Assembly (NCBI GenBank): GCA_964471825.1
Contig: CAYYKD010000010.1
Location: 42,633 to 106,632, forward strand
Direction of reading: 5' to 3'
Source of the DNA: CAYYKD01 sp964471825
GTDB taxonomy: Bacteria; Spirochaetota; GWE2-31-10; CAYYKD01
Length of the DNA stretch: 64,000 nucleotides
Below, one piece after another: positions 36,829-46,891 of this stretch. Below the pieces are notes generated by a model. It was not told where the DNA came from and did no database searches. It was given only the letters and a program-made list of their open reading frames with translations. Both the position numbers and the translations under genes were made by a program. The stretch's first letter is position 1, and each line of letters opens with the position of its first letter.

Positions 36829-37263
36829 ATGAAACTATCAACCAGAACCAGATATGGACTAAGACTGATGATAAAACTTGCAATGTCCTACGGAAGTCGG
36901 CCTGCCCAACTTGGTGAGATATCCCAGACAGAGGGTATATCAGAGAAATATCTTGGTCAGATAGTAATAATTTTAAAAAACTCCGGATTAATAGAGTCTG
37001 TAAGAGGGGCTCAGGGTGGATTTCTACTATCACGACCTCCTGAAAAAATAACAGTTTTAGAGATTGCTCAAACACTTGAAGGGGATCTATCCATAGTTCC
37101 CTGTACAGAAACAAATAGCGAGTGCGAAAGAACAACACAATGTGTTTCCCGCAGTGTATGGGTTGAATTAAAAAATGCTATTGAGAGTGTCCTTATCAAA
37201 TACACACTGAAAGATCTAATAGACATGGAAACAACAAAACCATCTAATATGTTCTACATTTAG
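36829..37263 (+). CDS. Rrf2-family transcriptional regulator
   Basis: 144 aa. Winged helix N-terminus (MKLSTRTRYGLRLMIKLA, EGISEKYLGQI, ARGAQGGF-like VRGAQGGFLL), then three cysteines spaced as in cluster-binding members (PCTETNSEC...TTQC). It may sense iron-sulfur status, as IscR does; no isc genes are near, so the target is unknown. The stop codon TAG uses the first G of a MITE solo end. Confidence 0.9.
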   Translation: MKLSTRTRYGLRLMIKLAMSYGSRPAQLGEISQTEGISEKYLGQIVIILKNSGLIESVRGAQGGFLLSRPPEKITVLEIAQTLEGDLSIVPCTETNSECERTTQCVSRSVWVELKNAIESVLIKYTLKDLIDMETTKPSNMFYI

Positions 37264-37308
37264 AGGCTCCCAGCAAAAATCCCTTCAGTGTTTTTGCTTG
37301 ATCCTCTT
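37263..37308 (+). repeat. Solo right end of MITE-like element
   Basis: GAGGCTCCCAGCAAAAATCC and the following ~25 bp match the right terminus (reverse orientation) of the full copies, through CAGTGTTTTTGCTTGA. The other end is missing. The first base completes the Rrf2 stop codon. Confidence 0.75.
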
Positions 37309-37331
37309 TAGAAGTAAATAAAAAAGTGTCT

Positions 37332-37982
37332 TTACAATTTAGCCCTTACCTCGTGTTCGAGAATATTTAGAAAATCTTTTCGATGTATAAACTCTGCACC
37401 GAGGGATTCTAGATGGTCAGTTTTTACTTGACAATCAATTATGACACATCCGGTAGATCTTAGATTTTCAACCATAGTGATGAACGCTGCCTTAGAGGCA
37501 TTCGTAACAGTATGAAACATCGACTCCCCGAAGAAGACATTCCCCAATCTTACGCCATAGAGCCCACCTACCAGCTGACCATCTTGCCATGCCTCTGCAG
37601 AATGAGCGAATCCAAGTCTATGCAACTCTGTATAGGCATCGATCATTTCATCGCCTATCCAACTCCCCTCAGCATCTATTCGTTGATCTCTGCATTTTTT
37701 CATGACAGTACTGAATTCTTGATTAAATGTGATATTGAAAATGCCCTTTTTTAAGATCTTTTTCATTGATGATGAAACTTTAATTCTATCAGGAAATAAG
37801 ACAAACCGAGGATCTGGCGACCACCAGCGTATAGGTTGTTCACTATACCACGGGAAAATACCCCACTGATACGCAAAAAAGAGCCTCTCTATAGATAGAT
37901 CACCTCCATAGGCAAGATATCCATCTTCATCAGCACAGTCAGGGTGAGGAAAACTTATCTCAGTATCGGATAACCTATACAT
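37332..37982 (-). CDS. aat: Leucyl/phenylalanyl-tRNA-protein transferase
   Basis: 216 aa. Adds Leu or Phe to proteins with basic N-termini, marking them for ClpAP. Family motifs: FPWYSEQPIRWWSPDPRFVL, GLYGVRLGNVFFGESMFH and SLGAEFIHRKDF. It is the third gene of a clpS-clpA-aat operon; its ATG abuts the clpA stop. Confidence 0.95.
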   Translation of the reverse strand: MYRLSDTEISFPHPDCADEDGYLAYGGDLSIERLFFAYQWGIFPWYSEQPIRWWSPDPRFVLFPDRIKVSSSMKKILKKGIFNITFNQEFSTVMKKCRDQRIDAEGSWIGDEMIDAYTELHRLGFAHSAEAWQDGQLVGGLYGVRLGNVFFGESMFHTVTNASKAAFITMVENLRSTGCVIIDCQVKTDHLESLGAEFIHRKDFLNILEHEVRAKL

Positions 37983-40244
37983 CTAGACAACTCGAATTTT
38001 AATTACATTTTCCTCGATCTCAGCAACAGCACTACCGCCATCTCTAAGCTTACCAAATAACACCTCATCAACAAAGAAACCTTTGATATTTTCCTGAATC
38101 TGCCTAAGAATCTCACGAGCCCCATAGACTGATGAGAACCCCTTATTCGCAAGCCACTCAAAACACTCATCTGTTACGACAAGATCAACATTTTTATCCC
38201 GTAGTACACCCTTAAACTCATCAATATTTCGTTTTGTTATCATCAGTGCCATCGGTCTATCAAGAGGATTAAAAGTTATTATCTCATCAATTCTATTTCT
38301 AAACTCAGGTGAAAAGATCCGTTCGACCTCACGCATGATGTTGCCCCTATCAATTTTCCGCTCTCCAAATCCAACCATTGATCGTCCAATCTCTCTTGCA
38401 CCGGCATTTGAGGTCATAATAATAATTACATTCTTGAAGTCTACCTTCTTACCATTATTCTCAGTAAGTGTTGCATAATCCATTATCTGAAGCAACACAT
38501 TGTATATATCCTCATGTGCCTTCTCAATCTCATCAAGCAAAAGTACACAGTAAGGGGTTTTTCGGATCTGATCTGTTAAAAGACCACCCTCTTCATATCC
38601 GACATAGCCCGGCGGGCTTCCAATAAGTCTTGCTACAGTATGTTTTTCTTGATACTCACTCATATCAAACCGCAATAGAGGGATACCAAAGACCGTTGCA
38701 AGCTGTCTACATAGTTCTGTCTTGCCGACACCTGTAGGACCAACAAATAGAAATGATGCAACCGGTTTATTCTGAGCATTGAAACCTGCCCGCGATCTCT
38801 TAATAGATTTAACAACTGAGTGTATCGCCTTATTCTGTCCAAAAATAACCCGCTGAAGTTCATCCTCCAGACTTTTTAGTTTATCTATCTCATTTGTAGA
38901 CACGCTATTTTCCGGTATCTTAGCCATAAGTGAGACTGTCTTTTCAATGATCTTCTCATCAACTGTTGCAACCTCATCACCGACAGCATTTATCCTTGCA
39001 TTAGCACCGGCTTCATCGATTACATCTATCGCCTTGTCCGGCAAATGCCTGTCATTAATATACTTTCCGGAAAGTTCCGCCGTTAATCTTAACGCCTCAG
39101 TAGTATATACCACTTTATGATGCTGCTCGTACTTGTCCTTAAGGCCATTCAATATCTCTACAGTCTGTTCCACTGTCGGTTCAGGGATCTCAATTTTCTG
39201 AAATCTCCTTGATAAGGCACGATCCTTATCAAATATCTTCTTGTATTCATCATAGGTAGTACAGCCGATAACCCTTAACTTGCCACTCTGTAGAAAAGGC
39301 TTGATGATGTTCGAGGCATCCATAGAGCCTGAGTTAGACGCACCGGCACCAACCAGCGTATGGATCTCATCTATATAGGTTATAGCCTTTTCCATCTTCT
39401 GTATCTCAGTCAGTGCCTTTTTTAGCCTCTGCTCAAAATCCCCTCTATACTTTGCACCGGCAATCATTGCACCCATATCAAGATTGAGTATCTTAAAATC
39501 CTTCAGAATTGCAGGCACATTTCCATCCACAATCATCTGTGCAAGCCCCTCAGTAATTGCAGTCTTACCAACACCCGGATCGCCTACATGGATAGGGTTA
39601 TTTTTAAGCCTTCTGCAAAGCACCTGAATTGTTCTATCTAAAATGTCCTTCCTACCTATCAACGGGTCAAGTTCACCATTCCTGGCCTTCTCTGTTATAT
39701 CGTATGTAAAATTCTTTAAAAAATCTTTACTTGACAGCATCTTCTGTTCTGCATCAAACTCATCATCTTCATCAAGAAAAAAGTCATCAGGCTGATCATC
39801 ATATTCCTCAAAATCATCCTGATCAATCCCATGAGAAATATACTCCAGTATACTTAGCTTTTTAATTCCTGCTGACTTTAAGTAGTATGCGGCAAATGAT
39901 TCCTTCTCGTCAAATATTGCTGCGACAAGATCACCTATCCGTATGGTCTCCTTGCCGGCCGATGCAACATGAAGAGCTGCATTCTGAATCACATTTTGAA
40001 AACTAAAAGATTCAACCGGTTCTGAGTTTGCAACAACCGGAACTGATTCCTTAAGATGCTTGCTTAGTTTAAGTTTAAGTGATTTAATATCACCACCGCA
40101 CCCGGAGATGAGCTGTTTTCCCTCTTCATTTGAGAGGAGCATATACAGAAAATGTTCTGTTGTAATATATTCATAACCTTTTTCTCTCGCATCATTGAAT
40201 GTATTAGTTAATATTTTATTTGCTGTTTCTTCAAATTGCATCAT
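37983..40244 (-). CDS. clpA: ATP-dependent Clp protease ATP-binding subunit ClpA
   Basis: 753 aa, the normal ClpA length. It has an N-domain (~1-145) for ClpS binding, an acidic linker, and two AAA+ modules with Walker A GDPGVGKTAITEG and GPTGVGKTELC, Walker B and the pore loop GYVGYEEGG. It lacks the ClpB middle coil, so it is an unfoldase feeding ClpP rather than a disaggregase. clpP is not in this window. MM at the start leaves a 3-nt ambiguity. Confidence 0.95.
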   Translation of the reverse strand: MMQFEETANKILTNTFNDAREKGYEYITTEHFLYMLLSNEEGKQLISGCGGDIKSLKLKLSKHLKESVPVVANSEPVESFSFQNVIQNAALHVASAGKETIRIGDLVAAIFDEKESFAAYYLKSAGIKKLSILEYISHGIDQDDFEEYDDQPDDFFLDEDDEFDAEQKMLSSKDFLKNFTYDITEKARNGELDPLIGRKDILDRTIQVLCRRLKNNPIHVGDPGVGKTAITEGLAQMIVDGNVPAILKDFKILNLDMGAMIAGAKYRGDFEQRLKKALTEIQKMEKAITYIDEIHTLVGAGASNSGSMDASNIIKPFLQSGKLRVIGCTTYDEYKKIFDKDRALSRRFQKIEIPEPTVEQTVEILNGLKDKYEQHHKVVYTTEALRLTAELSGKYINDRHLPDKAIDVIDEAGANARINAVGDEVATVDEKIIEKTVSLMAKIPENSVSTNEIDKLKSLEDELQRVIFGQNKAIHSVVKSIKRSRAGFNAQNKPVASFLFVGPTGVGKTELCRQLATVFGIPLLRFDMSEYQEKHTVARLIGSPPGYVGYEEGGLLTDQIRKTPYCVLLLDEIEKAHEDIYNVLLQIMDYATLTENNGKKVDFKNVIIIMTSNAGAREIGRSMVGFGERKIDRGNIMREVERIFSPEFRNRIDEIITFNPLDRPMALMITKRNIDEFKGVLRDKNVDLVVTDECFEWLANKGFSSVYGAREILRQIQENIKGFFVDEVLFGKLRDGGSAVAEIEENVIKIRVV

Positions 40245-40279
40245 TTATCCATCTGACCCTTTATTTTATTTGACATCTT

Positions 40280-40579
40280 CTATACCTCTTCGACTATTGA
40301 CTTAAGAGGAAACTCTTTTTGTTTAGCAAGTTCCTGAACCTGCATACTCTTTGTTATAGCAATATCATAGGTATATGTTCCAACAATCCCCTTGCCGTTT
40401 TGATGAACACTTTGCATAATAACTTCAGCCTCTTCATGTGACTTATGAAACACCTTCACTATAACTTCTACTACAAACTCCATTGTTGTATAGTCATCAT
40501 TGAGAAGTATTACCTTATATAATTTCGGTTTATCAATCTTAATCTTTGTTGCTGTTGCACCTTTAGTACTTGATGACAT
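40280..40579 (-). CDS. clpS: ClpS adaptor
   Basis: 99 aa from the ATG at 40579, preceded by GAGGTGAG; an in-frame TTG 30 nt upstream is less likely. The ClpS fold shows in YKVILLNDDYTTMEFVVEVI and the KSHEEAEVIMQSVHQNGKG segment. It delivers N-degron substrates to ClpA, encoded 35 bp downstream. Confidence 0.94.
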   Translation of the reverse strand: MSSSTKGATATKIKIDKPKLYKVILLNDDYTTMEFVVEVIVKVFHKSHEEAEVIMQSVHQNGKGIVGTYTYDIAITKSMQVQELAKQKEFPLKSIVEEV

Positions 40580-40870
40580 TCTCACCTCTTCAATTTTGAG
40601 CCTACTCAAAAAATATTATATCAAAACCAATCCATGTATAATTCTTCACCAATAATACAATTATCAGACTACCTACGCCTAATACTTCATTAATGATGAT
40701 ATGACCAGTCCATTGTTAAGTGATCTGTTCATGGTGATGCACAACAATAATATCGTGCTTCTCAACCTATACCCCGGCCGTCATCAAATATTCAATAATT
40801 AAATATTTTAATTAGAATTCTCATTTCCCGGTCGCTTAAATACAATAACTTTTCTACAGGCTCTTTATAT

Positions 40871-41746
40871 CTATTTAATATTATATTTCTTTACAAGGTC
40901 CCTTAGAATTCCAACCGAATCCTCAGACGGCTCACACATCGGAAGCCTATAAGAAGACTCAATCCTTCCAACCAGTGCAAGAATTTTCTTAACAGGTAAT
41001 GGATTTGTTTCAATAAAGAGTTTATCGAAAAGTTCCATAAGCCTGTAATGCTCTTTTCTCATAGCTGAAATATCACCCTTCAAACCTAATTCTACGAATT
41101 TTACCATCTCTAATGGAATAACATTAGAGGCAACAGACACTACACCATGCCCACCGACCGCAATAAGCGGAAGTGTTAGTTTATCATCTCCCGATAGTAC
41201 AGAAAAATCTGAAGGAACAGCATCAATCACAGACATCATCTGTGCAATTGAACCGGAAGCTTCCTTAACACCAACGATATTCTTGTGTTTTGCCAGTTCA
41301 GCCAAAGTCTTCGTTTCCATATTTATACCTGTTCTGCCGGGTATATTATAGATAATAACAGGCAATGAAACCTCATCAGCAATCTTTTTAAAATGTTCGT
41401 ACATCCCTTTCTGCGATGGCTTATTATAGTAAGGAACGACCTGCAACGAAGAAGTTGCCCCCGCCTTTTTTGCATGACTTGTCATGTAGATAGCCTCATC
41501 TGTGGAATTACTACCTGTACCTGCCATCACCTCGCATCTTCCCCTTACCTGATCACAGCAAACCTGAATAACTCTGTTGTGTTCATCATGATTGAGTGTC
41601 GGAGATTCACCGGTAGTACCGCAAGGCAAAATACCGGCAACACCTGATTTTATCTGCAACTCAATTAATTCTCTAAATCTTCCCTCGTCAAAACTACCAT
41701 CACTATTGAATGGCGTTACTATAGCTGTATATACACCCTTTAACAT
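40871..41746 (-). CDS. dapA: 4-hydroxy-tetrahydrodipicolinate synthase
   Basis: 291 aa. Condenses pyruvate with aspartate semialdehyde in lysine and peptidoglycan-precursor synthesis. TIM-barrel markers: LPCGTTGESPTL, YNIPGRTGINM, the Schiff-base lysine in VGVKEASG, and VLSGDD. It follows dapB by 9 bp on the same strand. The 260-bp gap after it (40610-40870) contains nothing recognised. Confidence 0.95.
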   Translation of the reverse strand: MLKGVYTAIVTPFNSDGSFDEGRFRELIELQIKSGVAGILPCGTTGESPTLNHDEHNRVIQVCCDQVRGRCEVMAGTGSNSTDEAIYMTSHAKKAGATSSLQVVPYYNKPSQKGMYEHFKKIADEVSLPVIIYNIPGRTGINMETKTLAELAKHKNIVGVKEASGSIAQMMSVIDAVPSDFSVLSGDDKLTLPLIAVGGHGVVSVASNVIPLEMVKFVELGLKGDISAMRKEHYRLMELFDKLFIETNPLPVKKILALVGRIESSYRLPMCEPSEDSVGILRDLVKKYNIK

Positions 41747-41755
41747 AAACTACTC

Positions 41756-42496
41756 CTATATAATAGAATTCATCAAATCATCAATATTAAAAAAACCTTT
41801 CTTTCCCTTGATCCACTGAGCAGCCAAAACTGCCCCCTCAGCAAACCCCTCTCTATTTCTTGCAGTATGCTTTAACTCAATTGAGTCAACCATAGAATCA
41901 AACGAAACAACATGTGTTCCGGGAACTTTACCGCCCCTAATTGAAGCTGTGTGCAACTCAAACGGCTCTATCTTACGATCAAGCTTTTCTGTAACTATTG
42001 TATTTTTCCTATCTAATTTATCCAATAGTAAATTTGAGATCATAATGGCAGTTCCTGATGGACTATCCTGTTTCTCATTATGATGAATCTCATAACTATA
42101 TGGATCGTACTGCTCAAATTTATTAAATACCCTACCGGCCTCTTTAACTATCCTGAAAAATATATTTACACCGAGAGAAAAGTTACCTGACCAGATAAAT
42201 CCGATCTTATCTCCCACTGCTTGTTTTATCTCATCTGATTTATCATACCAGCCTGTCGTTCCCATAACAACTGAAACACCCTGTTTTATATAGGCATTAA
42301 CATTATCAAAAACTGCCGAGGGCGATGAAAAATCTATAACAACACTTACTCCCTTGAGAGATGCTGCTGATATATCCTTGTGTGTTGCCCCTTGAGCATA
42401 CCTGTCAATAATTGATACAGGTTTTATCTTTTTTTCAATCAAAACCTTTTCGATCTGTCTGCCCATTTTTCCGTATCCTACTATACTGATACCCAT
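41756..42496 (-). CDS. dapB: 4-hydroxy-tetrahydrodipicolinate reductase
   Basis: 246 aa. NAD(P)H-dependent reductase of the next lysine-pathway step. N-terminal GYGKMGRQI Rossmann motif, VMGTTGW, and the catalytic signature EIHHNEKQDSPSGTA. It forms an operon with dapA. A full MITE lies 80 bp upstream. Confidence 0.94.
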   Translation of the reverse strand: MGISIVGYGKMGRQIEKVLIEKKIKPVSIIDRYAQGATHKDISAASLKGVSVVIDFSSPSAVFDNVNAYIKQGVSVVMGTTGWYDKSDEIKQAVGDKIGFIWSGNFSLGVNIFFRIVKEAGRVFNKFEQYDPYSYEIHHNEKQDSPSGTAIMISNLLLDKLDRKNTIVTEKLDRKIEPFELHTASIRGGKVPGTHVVSFDSMVDSIELKHTARNREGFAEGAVLAAQWIKGKKGFFNIDDLMNSII

Positions 42497-42576
42497 AAAT
42501 CACCCCATAAAAAATTTTAAGAGATTATATGTTAAATCCATGAATAATTCAAGTAAAATATTTGTGATAAACTATT

Positions 42577-42757
42577 GAGGCTCTTGCAAAAATCCCTTCA
42601 GTGTTTTTGCTTGAGCTTTTTTTGTTAAACACTCGTCAAATTGTGACAAAAAATACTCAAATAATGTAATTATTCTGCGTTTTTTTGATACACTTTTCCT
42701 TGTTTTCCAAAAAAATATACTTCGCAAAAATTCAAAATTTATTTTTGCAAGAGCCTC
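42577..42757 (-). mobile_element. MITE-like element, full copy (inverted relative to 48618 copy)
   Basis: 181 bp bounded by perfect 17-bp inverted repeats GAGGCTCTTGCAAAAAT, with a shared subterminal TTTTTGC at positions 28-34 from each end. The flanks are TATT on both sides, consistent with a 4-bp target duplication. No coding capacity. Its last base forms the stop codon of the neighbouring pentapeptide gene. Confidence 0.9.
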
Positions 42758-43353
42758 TATTTTTTTTCCTTTAGATGAATATATTTTGATCCATTAGGTA
42801 GAATGGTATCCTTCAATGACCTTGCATTGTAAAGTGCATCTAGACTCGCATTCGACCCTTTTAGATTTGCACCCTCAATTACCGCACCGCTAAAAACAGC
42901 ACCCGTTAGATTTGAACCTGATAGATCTGTTTTTTTTAAGTTAGCATGGGTAAAGTCAGCATAACTTAGATCGAGATTGTTCAATGATAGTCCGCTTAGA
43001 TTTGAACCGCTAAAATCTACACTAAAAAGATCAGTATTATTAAATATTGCACCCCTAAGATCAGTCTTACTAAGTATTGAACCGCTTAATGTTGAACCGG
43101 TAAAATCACTTTTTCTTAAGTCTGAACCGGTAAACACTGCACTCTTCAAAACTGCATTCTTAAATGAAGCAGACTGTAACCTCTCACCTGCAAAGTTTTT
43201 TCTAGAGAGGTCACTGTTATCAAATATTGAGGGAGCCTTTTTACACCCGATTACTACAAGTGATAAAATCAAAAATAATAAAAAGATGAGTGAGGTTTTT
43301 GTAGAAACCAATTTGGCGTTTTTGCTTTTTTCACAGGTCATTGTTGTATTCAT
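42757..43353 (-). CDS. Pentapeptide-repeat lipoprotein
   Basis: 198 aa. A basic N-terminus and hydrophobic segment end in LVVIGC, a good lipobox. The mature part is ~25 pentapeptide repeats of the A(D/N)LXX/(S/T)FXX type, expected to form a right-handed beta-helix. Role unknown, possibly structural or binding. The MITE insertion at its 3' end supplies the final base of TAG, so the ancestral protein may have ended differently. Confidence 0.88.
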   Translation of the reverse strand: MNTTMTCEKSKNAKLVSTKTSLIFLLFLILSLVVIGCKKAPSIFDNSDLSRKNFAGERLQSASFKNAVLKSAVFTGSDLRKSDFTGSTLSGSILSKTDLRGAIFNNTDLFSVDFSGSNLSGLSLNNLDLSYADFTHANLKKTDLSGSNLTGAVFSGAVIEGANLKGSNASLDALYNARSLKDTILPNGSKYIHLKEKK

Positions 43354-43416
43354 AATTTACTTAATTATTCAATTACTAATTCATTTACTCATTTACTTAA
43401 TGGCTTCTATAAAACT

Positions 43417-45336
43417 CTATATATCCACATTTGTAACATAGGTAGCATTTTTATTAATAAAATCCCGCCTAACCTCTACATCTGAGCCCATAAGAGTAGA
43501 AAACATCTCATCCGCAAGATACTCATCCTCAAGCCCAATCTTTGTAATGTTTCGTGTCTCCGGATTCATAGTTGTCTCCCAGAGTTGCTCAGGATTCATC
43601 TCACCGAGACCCTTATATCGCTGAATATTAACCGAATTACTGTCAAGCCCATTTTGTTCCATTATCTTATTTCGTTCCGGCTCAGAAAATGCGTAATAAA
43701 CTTCTTTTTTTTGCCCCTTAGTTTCTATCTTATAGAGAGGCGGCATAGCTATATAGATATTTCCATTATCAACAAGCGGCCTCATGTATCTAAAAAAGAA
43801 TGTCAAAAGAAGAGTTCTGATATGGGAACCGTCAACATCCGCATCGGCCATAATGATTATCTTGCCATATCTAACCTTAGCATAGTCAAAGTCCTCACCT
43901 ACACCGGCACCAATTGCTGCGATAACCGGCTGAAGTTTTTCATTTCCGATTACCTTATCTATCCGCGTCTTCTCAACATTAAGCATTTTACCCCAGAGGG
44001 CAAGTATCGCCTGAAACTTCCTATCCCTTCCCTGCTTAGCAGAACCGCCTGCTGAGTCACCCTCAACAAGATATATCTCTGTTGTCTCCGGGTTTCTCTC
44101 CTGACAGTCCGCAAGTTTACCGGGTAAACCCATTGTATCAAGGGCACTTTTTCTTCTGGCTGTCTCTCTAGCCTTTCGTGCAGCTGTCCTTGCTTCAAAC
44201 GCCTCTGTAGCCTTATTAACTATTATTTTTGCAGACTCCGGGTTTTCCTCGAGAAACTTAGTTAGTTCCTGCCCTGTAATAGTCTCAACAAGCCCCTTAA
44301 CATCGTTATTGCCCAGTTTTGTCTTAGTCTGACCCTCAAACTGCGGATTTGCAATTTTAATCGAGATAACAGCAGTCAAACCTTCTCTTACATCCTCACC
44401 CTCAAGCTTCTCAATGTTTTTTTTCTGAAGTTTAAGTTTCTTCATTATATCATTAATAGTTCTTGTAAGTGCCGATCTAAAACCACTCAGATGCGTTCCA
44501 CCCTCATGAGTATTTATATTGTTAACAAATGTATAGATATTCTCAGTATAGGCACTTGTGTATTCCATAGCTATTTCAACTTCAATATCATCAGTTATGT
44601 GATTAATATAGATTGGCTGATGAAGAGGTTTCTTACTTTTATCAGCGTATTGAATAAACGAAACTATTCCGCCCTCAAACATGAAGGTCTGTTCTTTCGG
44701 ATCTTCACCCCTTTCGTCCTTAAGATGAATTGAGATCCCCTTATTTAGAAAGGAAAGTTCTCTCAATCTATGAGCTACAACATCATAATGAAATTCGAGT
44801 TCTGAGAAAACCTGATGATCCGGCTTAAAACGAACCTTAGTCCCCTTAAGACCCGACTCACCAACAACCTTAACAGGTTCAACAGGCGCACCACGAATAA
44901 ATTTCTGATAGTAAATATTACCTGCCTTATAAACAGAGACTTCACATTCTTCAGAGAGAGCATTTACCACACTCACCCCAACTCCATGCAGTCCTCCTGA
45001 CACCTTGTATGAATCCTTATCGAATTTACCACCTGCATTTAACTTTGTTAATACAACCTCAAGAGCAGAAACACCTGTGTCTTTATGAACATCAACAGGA
45101 ATTCCCCGCCCATTATCCAAGACAGAAACAGAGTTATCTGTATGTATAGTAACAAATATCTCATTACAGTGCCCTGCAAGAGCTTCATCTATAGAGTTAT
45201 CAACAACCTCCCATACAAGATGATGAAGGCCGTCAATTCCGGTTGAACCGATATACATACCGGGTCTTTTCCGCACATGCTCAAGCCCCTCTAATATCTG
45301 AATATTTGACGAATCGTACTCTTTGTGATCACTCAT
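43417..45336 (-). CDS. gyrB: DNA gyrase subunit B
   Basis: 639 aa. GHKL ATPase (EVVDNSIDEALAGHC, GRGIPVDVH, GGLHGVGVSVVNAL), transducer, and Toprim motif VEGDSAGGSAKQGRDRKFQAIL, ending in the GyrB tail IQRYKGLGEMNPEQLWETTMNP. Introduces negative supercoils with GyrA, which is not here. ParE is the main alternative, but QAIL...GKMLNVEK fits gyrB. AAGG precedes the ATG. Quinolone or other resistance changes cannot be judged. Confidence 0.92.
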   Translation of the reverse strand: MSDHKEYDSSNIQILEGLEHVRKRPGMYIGSTGIDGLHHLVWEVVDNSIDEALAGHCNEIFVTIHTDNSVSVLDNGRGIPVDVHKDTGVSALEVVLTKLNAGGKFDKDSYKVSGGLHGVGVSVVNALSEECEVSVYKAGNIYYQKFIRGAPVEPVKVVGESGLKGTKVRFKPDHQVFSELEFHYDVVAHRLRELSFLNKGISIHLKDERGEDPKEQTFMFEGGIVSFIQYADKSKKPLHQPIYINHITDDIEVEIAMEYTSAYTENIYTFVNNINTHEGGTHLSGFRSALTRTINDIMKKLKLQKKNIEKLEGEDVREGLTAVISIKIANPQFEGQTKTKLGNNDVKGLVETITGQELTKFLEENPESAKIIVNKATEAFEARTAARKARETARRKSALDTMGLPGKLADCQERNPETTEIYLVEGDSAGGSAKQGRDRKFQAILALWGKMLNVEKTRIDKVIGNEKLQPVIAAIGAGVGEDFDYAKVRYGKIIIMADADVDGSHIRTLLLTFFFRYMRPLVDNGNIYIAMPPLYKIETKGQKKEVYYAFSEPERNKIMEQNGLDSNSVNIQRYKGLGEMNPEQLWETTMNPETRNITKIGLEDEYLADEMFSTLMGSDVEVRRDFINKNATYVTNVDI

Positions 45337-45359
45337 AAACTACCTTATTGTTTTTAATT

Positions 45360-46655
45360 TTATTTATATATTGGAAATTTTTCGCAAAGTGCTTTAACTT
45401 CCTTAGCAACTTTTAATTGAACAGATGCATCATCAGGCTTTGATAGAACCTCATTGAACCAGCCTGCAATTTGAACCATCTCCTTCTCTTTCATCCCTCT
45501 AGTTGTTAGAGCCGGAGTACCTACTCTTATACCACTGGTAATGGTAGCCGGTTGCTTATCAAACGGGATACCATTTTTGTTTACCGTAATACCTGCATTG
45601 TCAAGAGAAATTTCAGCCTGCTTACCGGTTACATTTTTAGTAGAAAGGTCAACAAGCAACAGGTGATTATCTGAACCACCCGACACTAACCTGAACCCCT
45701 TATCCTTAAGTGCCTGTGCAAGAGCCTTACAATTTGCAAGCACCTGTTTCTGATAATCCTTAAATGCCGGCTCAAGAGCCTCCTTAAACGCAGCCGCCTT
45801 TGCAGCTATAACATGCATAAGAGGCCCACCCTGTATCCCAGGGAAAATATTACTATCTATAATCTCACTCATCATTTTTATTCTACCGGACTTTGGTGCA
45901 ACAAGCCCCATCTTATTCTCAAAATCCTTACCCATAAGGATCATTCCACCTCTCGGCCCTCTTAGAGTCTTATGTGTTGTTGTAGTTACAAAGTGTGAAT
46001 GTTCAATTGGTGATGGATATAGGCCGGCAGCAACAAGTCCCGCAAAGTGTGCCATATCAGTCATGAGATATGCACCTACCGAATCCGCTATCTCTCGAAA
46101 TCTCTTGAAATCAATAACTCTTGGATACGCACTATATCCGGCAATTATAAGTTTTGGTTTTTCTCTCTTAGCAGTTGCCTCAATAACATCGTAGTCAAGC
46201 ACCTCTGTATCCTGAGAAACCTCGTAACTTACAATCTTAAAGAGTTTTCCTGAAAAATTTGCAGGAGCACCATGTGTAAGGTGACCACCATGCGAAAGAT
46301 TCATACCAAGTATTGTGTCGCCCGGATTAAGGACGCTAAAATAGACACCCATATTCGCCTGACTGCCTGAGTGAGGCTGTACATTAACATACTCACAGTT
46401 AAATATCTTCTTAGCACGGTCTCTTGCAAGATCCTCTGCTATATCAACGAACTCACACCCACCATAATACCTCTTAGACGGATACCCCTCAGCGTATTTA
46501 TTCGTCAATACACTTCCCTGTGCCTCAAGAACTCTCTCGCTTACAATATTCTCACTTGCGATCATCTCAAGTTTAAATTTCTGTCTGTCAAGCTCCTCAT
46601 TGATAGCTCTATACAGATCAGGGTCGTATTCTTTAAGGTTTTTTAAGTCATTCAT
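45360..46655 (-). CDS. glyA: Serine hydroxymethyltransferase
   Basis: 431 aa. PLP enzyme converting serine to glycine and supplying methylene-tetrahydrofolate. YPSKRYYGGCEFVD, LSHGGHLTHG and the PLP-lysine motif TTTTHKTLRGPRGG are diagnostic. GGAG precedes the ATG. It is immediately upstream of gyrB on the same strand (23 bp), an unusual but plausible operon. No glycine riboswitch is evident upstream. Confidence 0.96.
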   Translation of the reverse strand: MNDLKNLKEYDPDLYRAINEELDRQKFKLEMIASENIVSERVLEAQGSVLTNKYAEGYPSKRYYGGCEFVDIAEDLARDRAKKIFNCEYVNVQPHSGSQANMGVYFSVLNPGDTILGMNLSHGGHLTHGAPANFSGKLFKIVSYEVSQDTEVLDYDVIEATAKREKPKLIIAGYSAYPRVIDFKRFREIADSVGAYLMTDMAHFAGLVAAGLYPSPIEHSHFVTTTTHKTLRGPRGGMILMGKDFENKMGLVAPKSGRIKMMSEIIDSNIFPGIQGGPLMHVIAAKAAAFKEALEPAFKDYQKQVLANCKALAQALKDKGFRLVSGGSDNHLLLVDLSTKNVTGKQAEISLDNAGITVNKNGIPFDKQPATITSGIRVGTPALTTRGMKEKEMVQIAGWFNEVLSKPDDASVQLKVAKEVKALCEKFPIYK

Positions 46656-46891
46656 AGGTTTCTCCGTTTGTATTTTAGATATTTTTAGAAGGTATCACCT
46701 GGCAAAATCCAGCTAATAAATTAGCGTATTCTATAAAAAAAAACTAAAATTGTAAAGAAAAATATACTCTATTAGTACTCATTTTTTGAGTTCAACTATA
46801 AAATAGCTTAAGACTTACTCGAATGAAGTTTTTCGAGATAACCTTAATCTGTTGTGGGTACGATAGATATGAATGAATAATGCGGGTTAAT

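Noticed and set aside
40610..40870. Possible RNA gene in the gap before dapA
   Set aside because: No cloverleaf, riboswitch core or terminator was convincing on reading.
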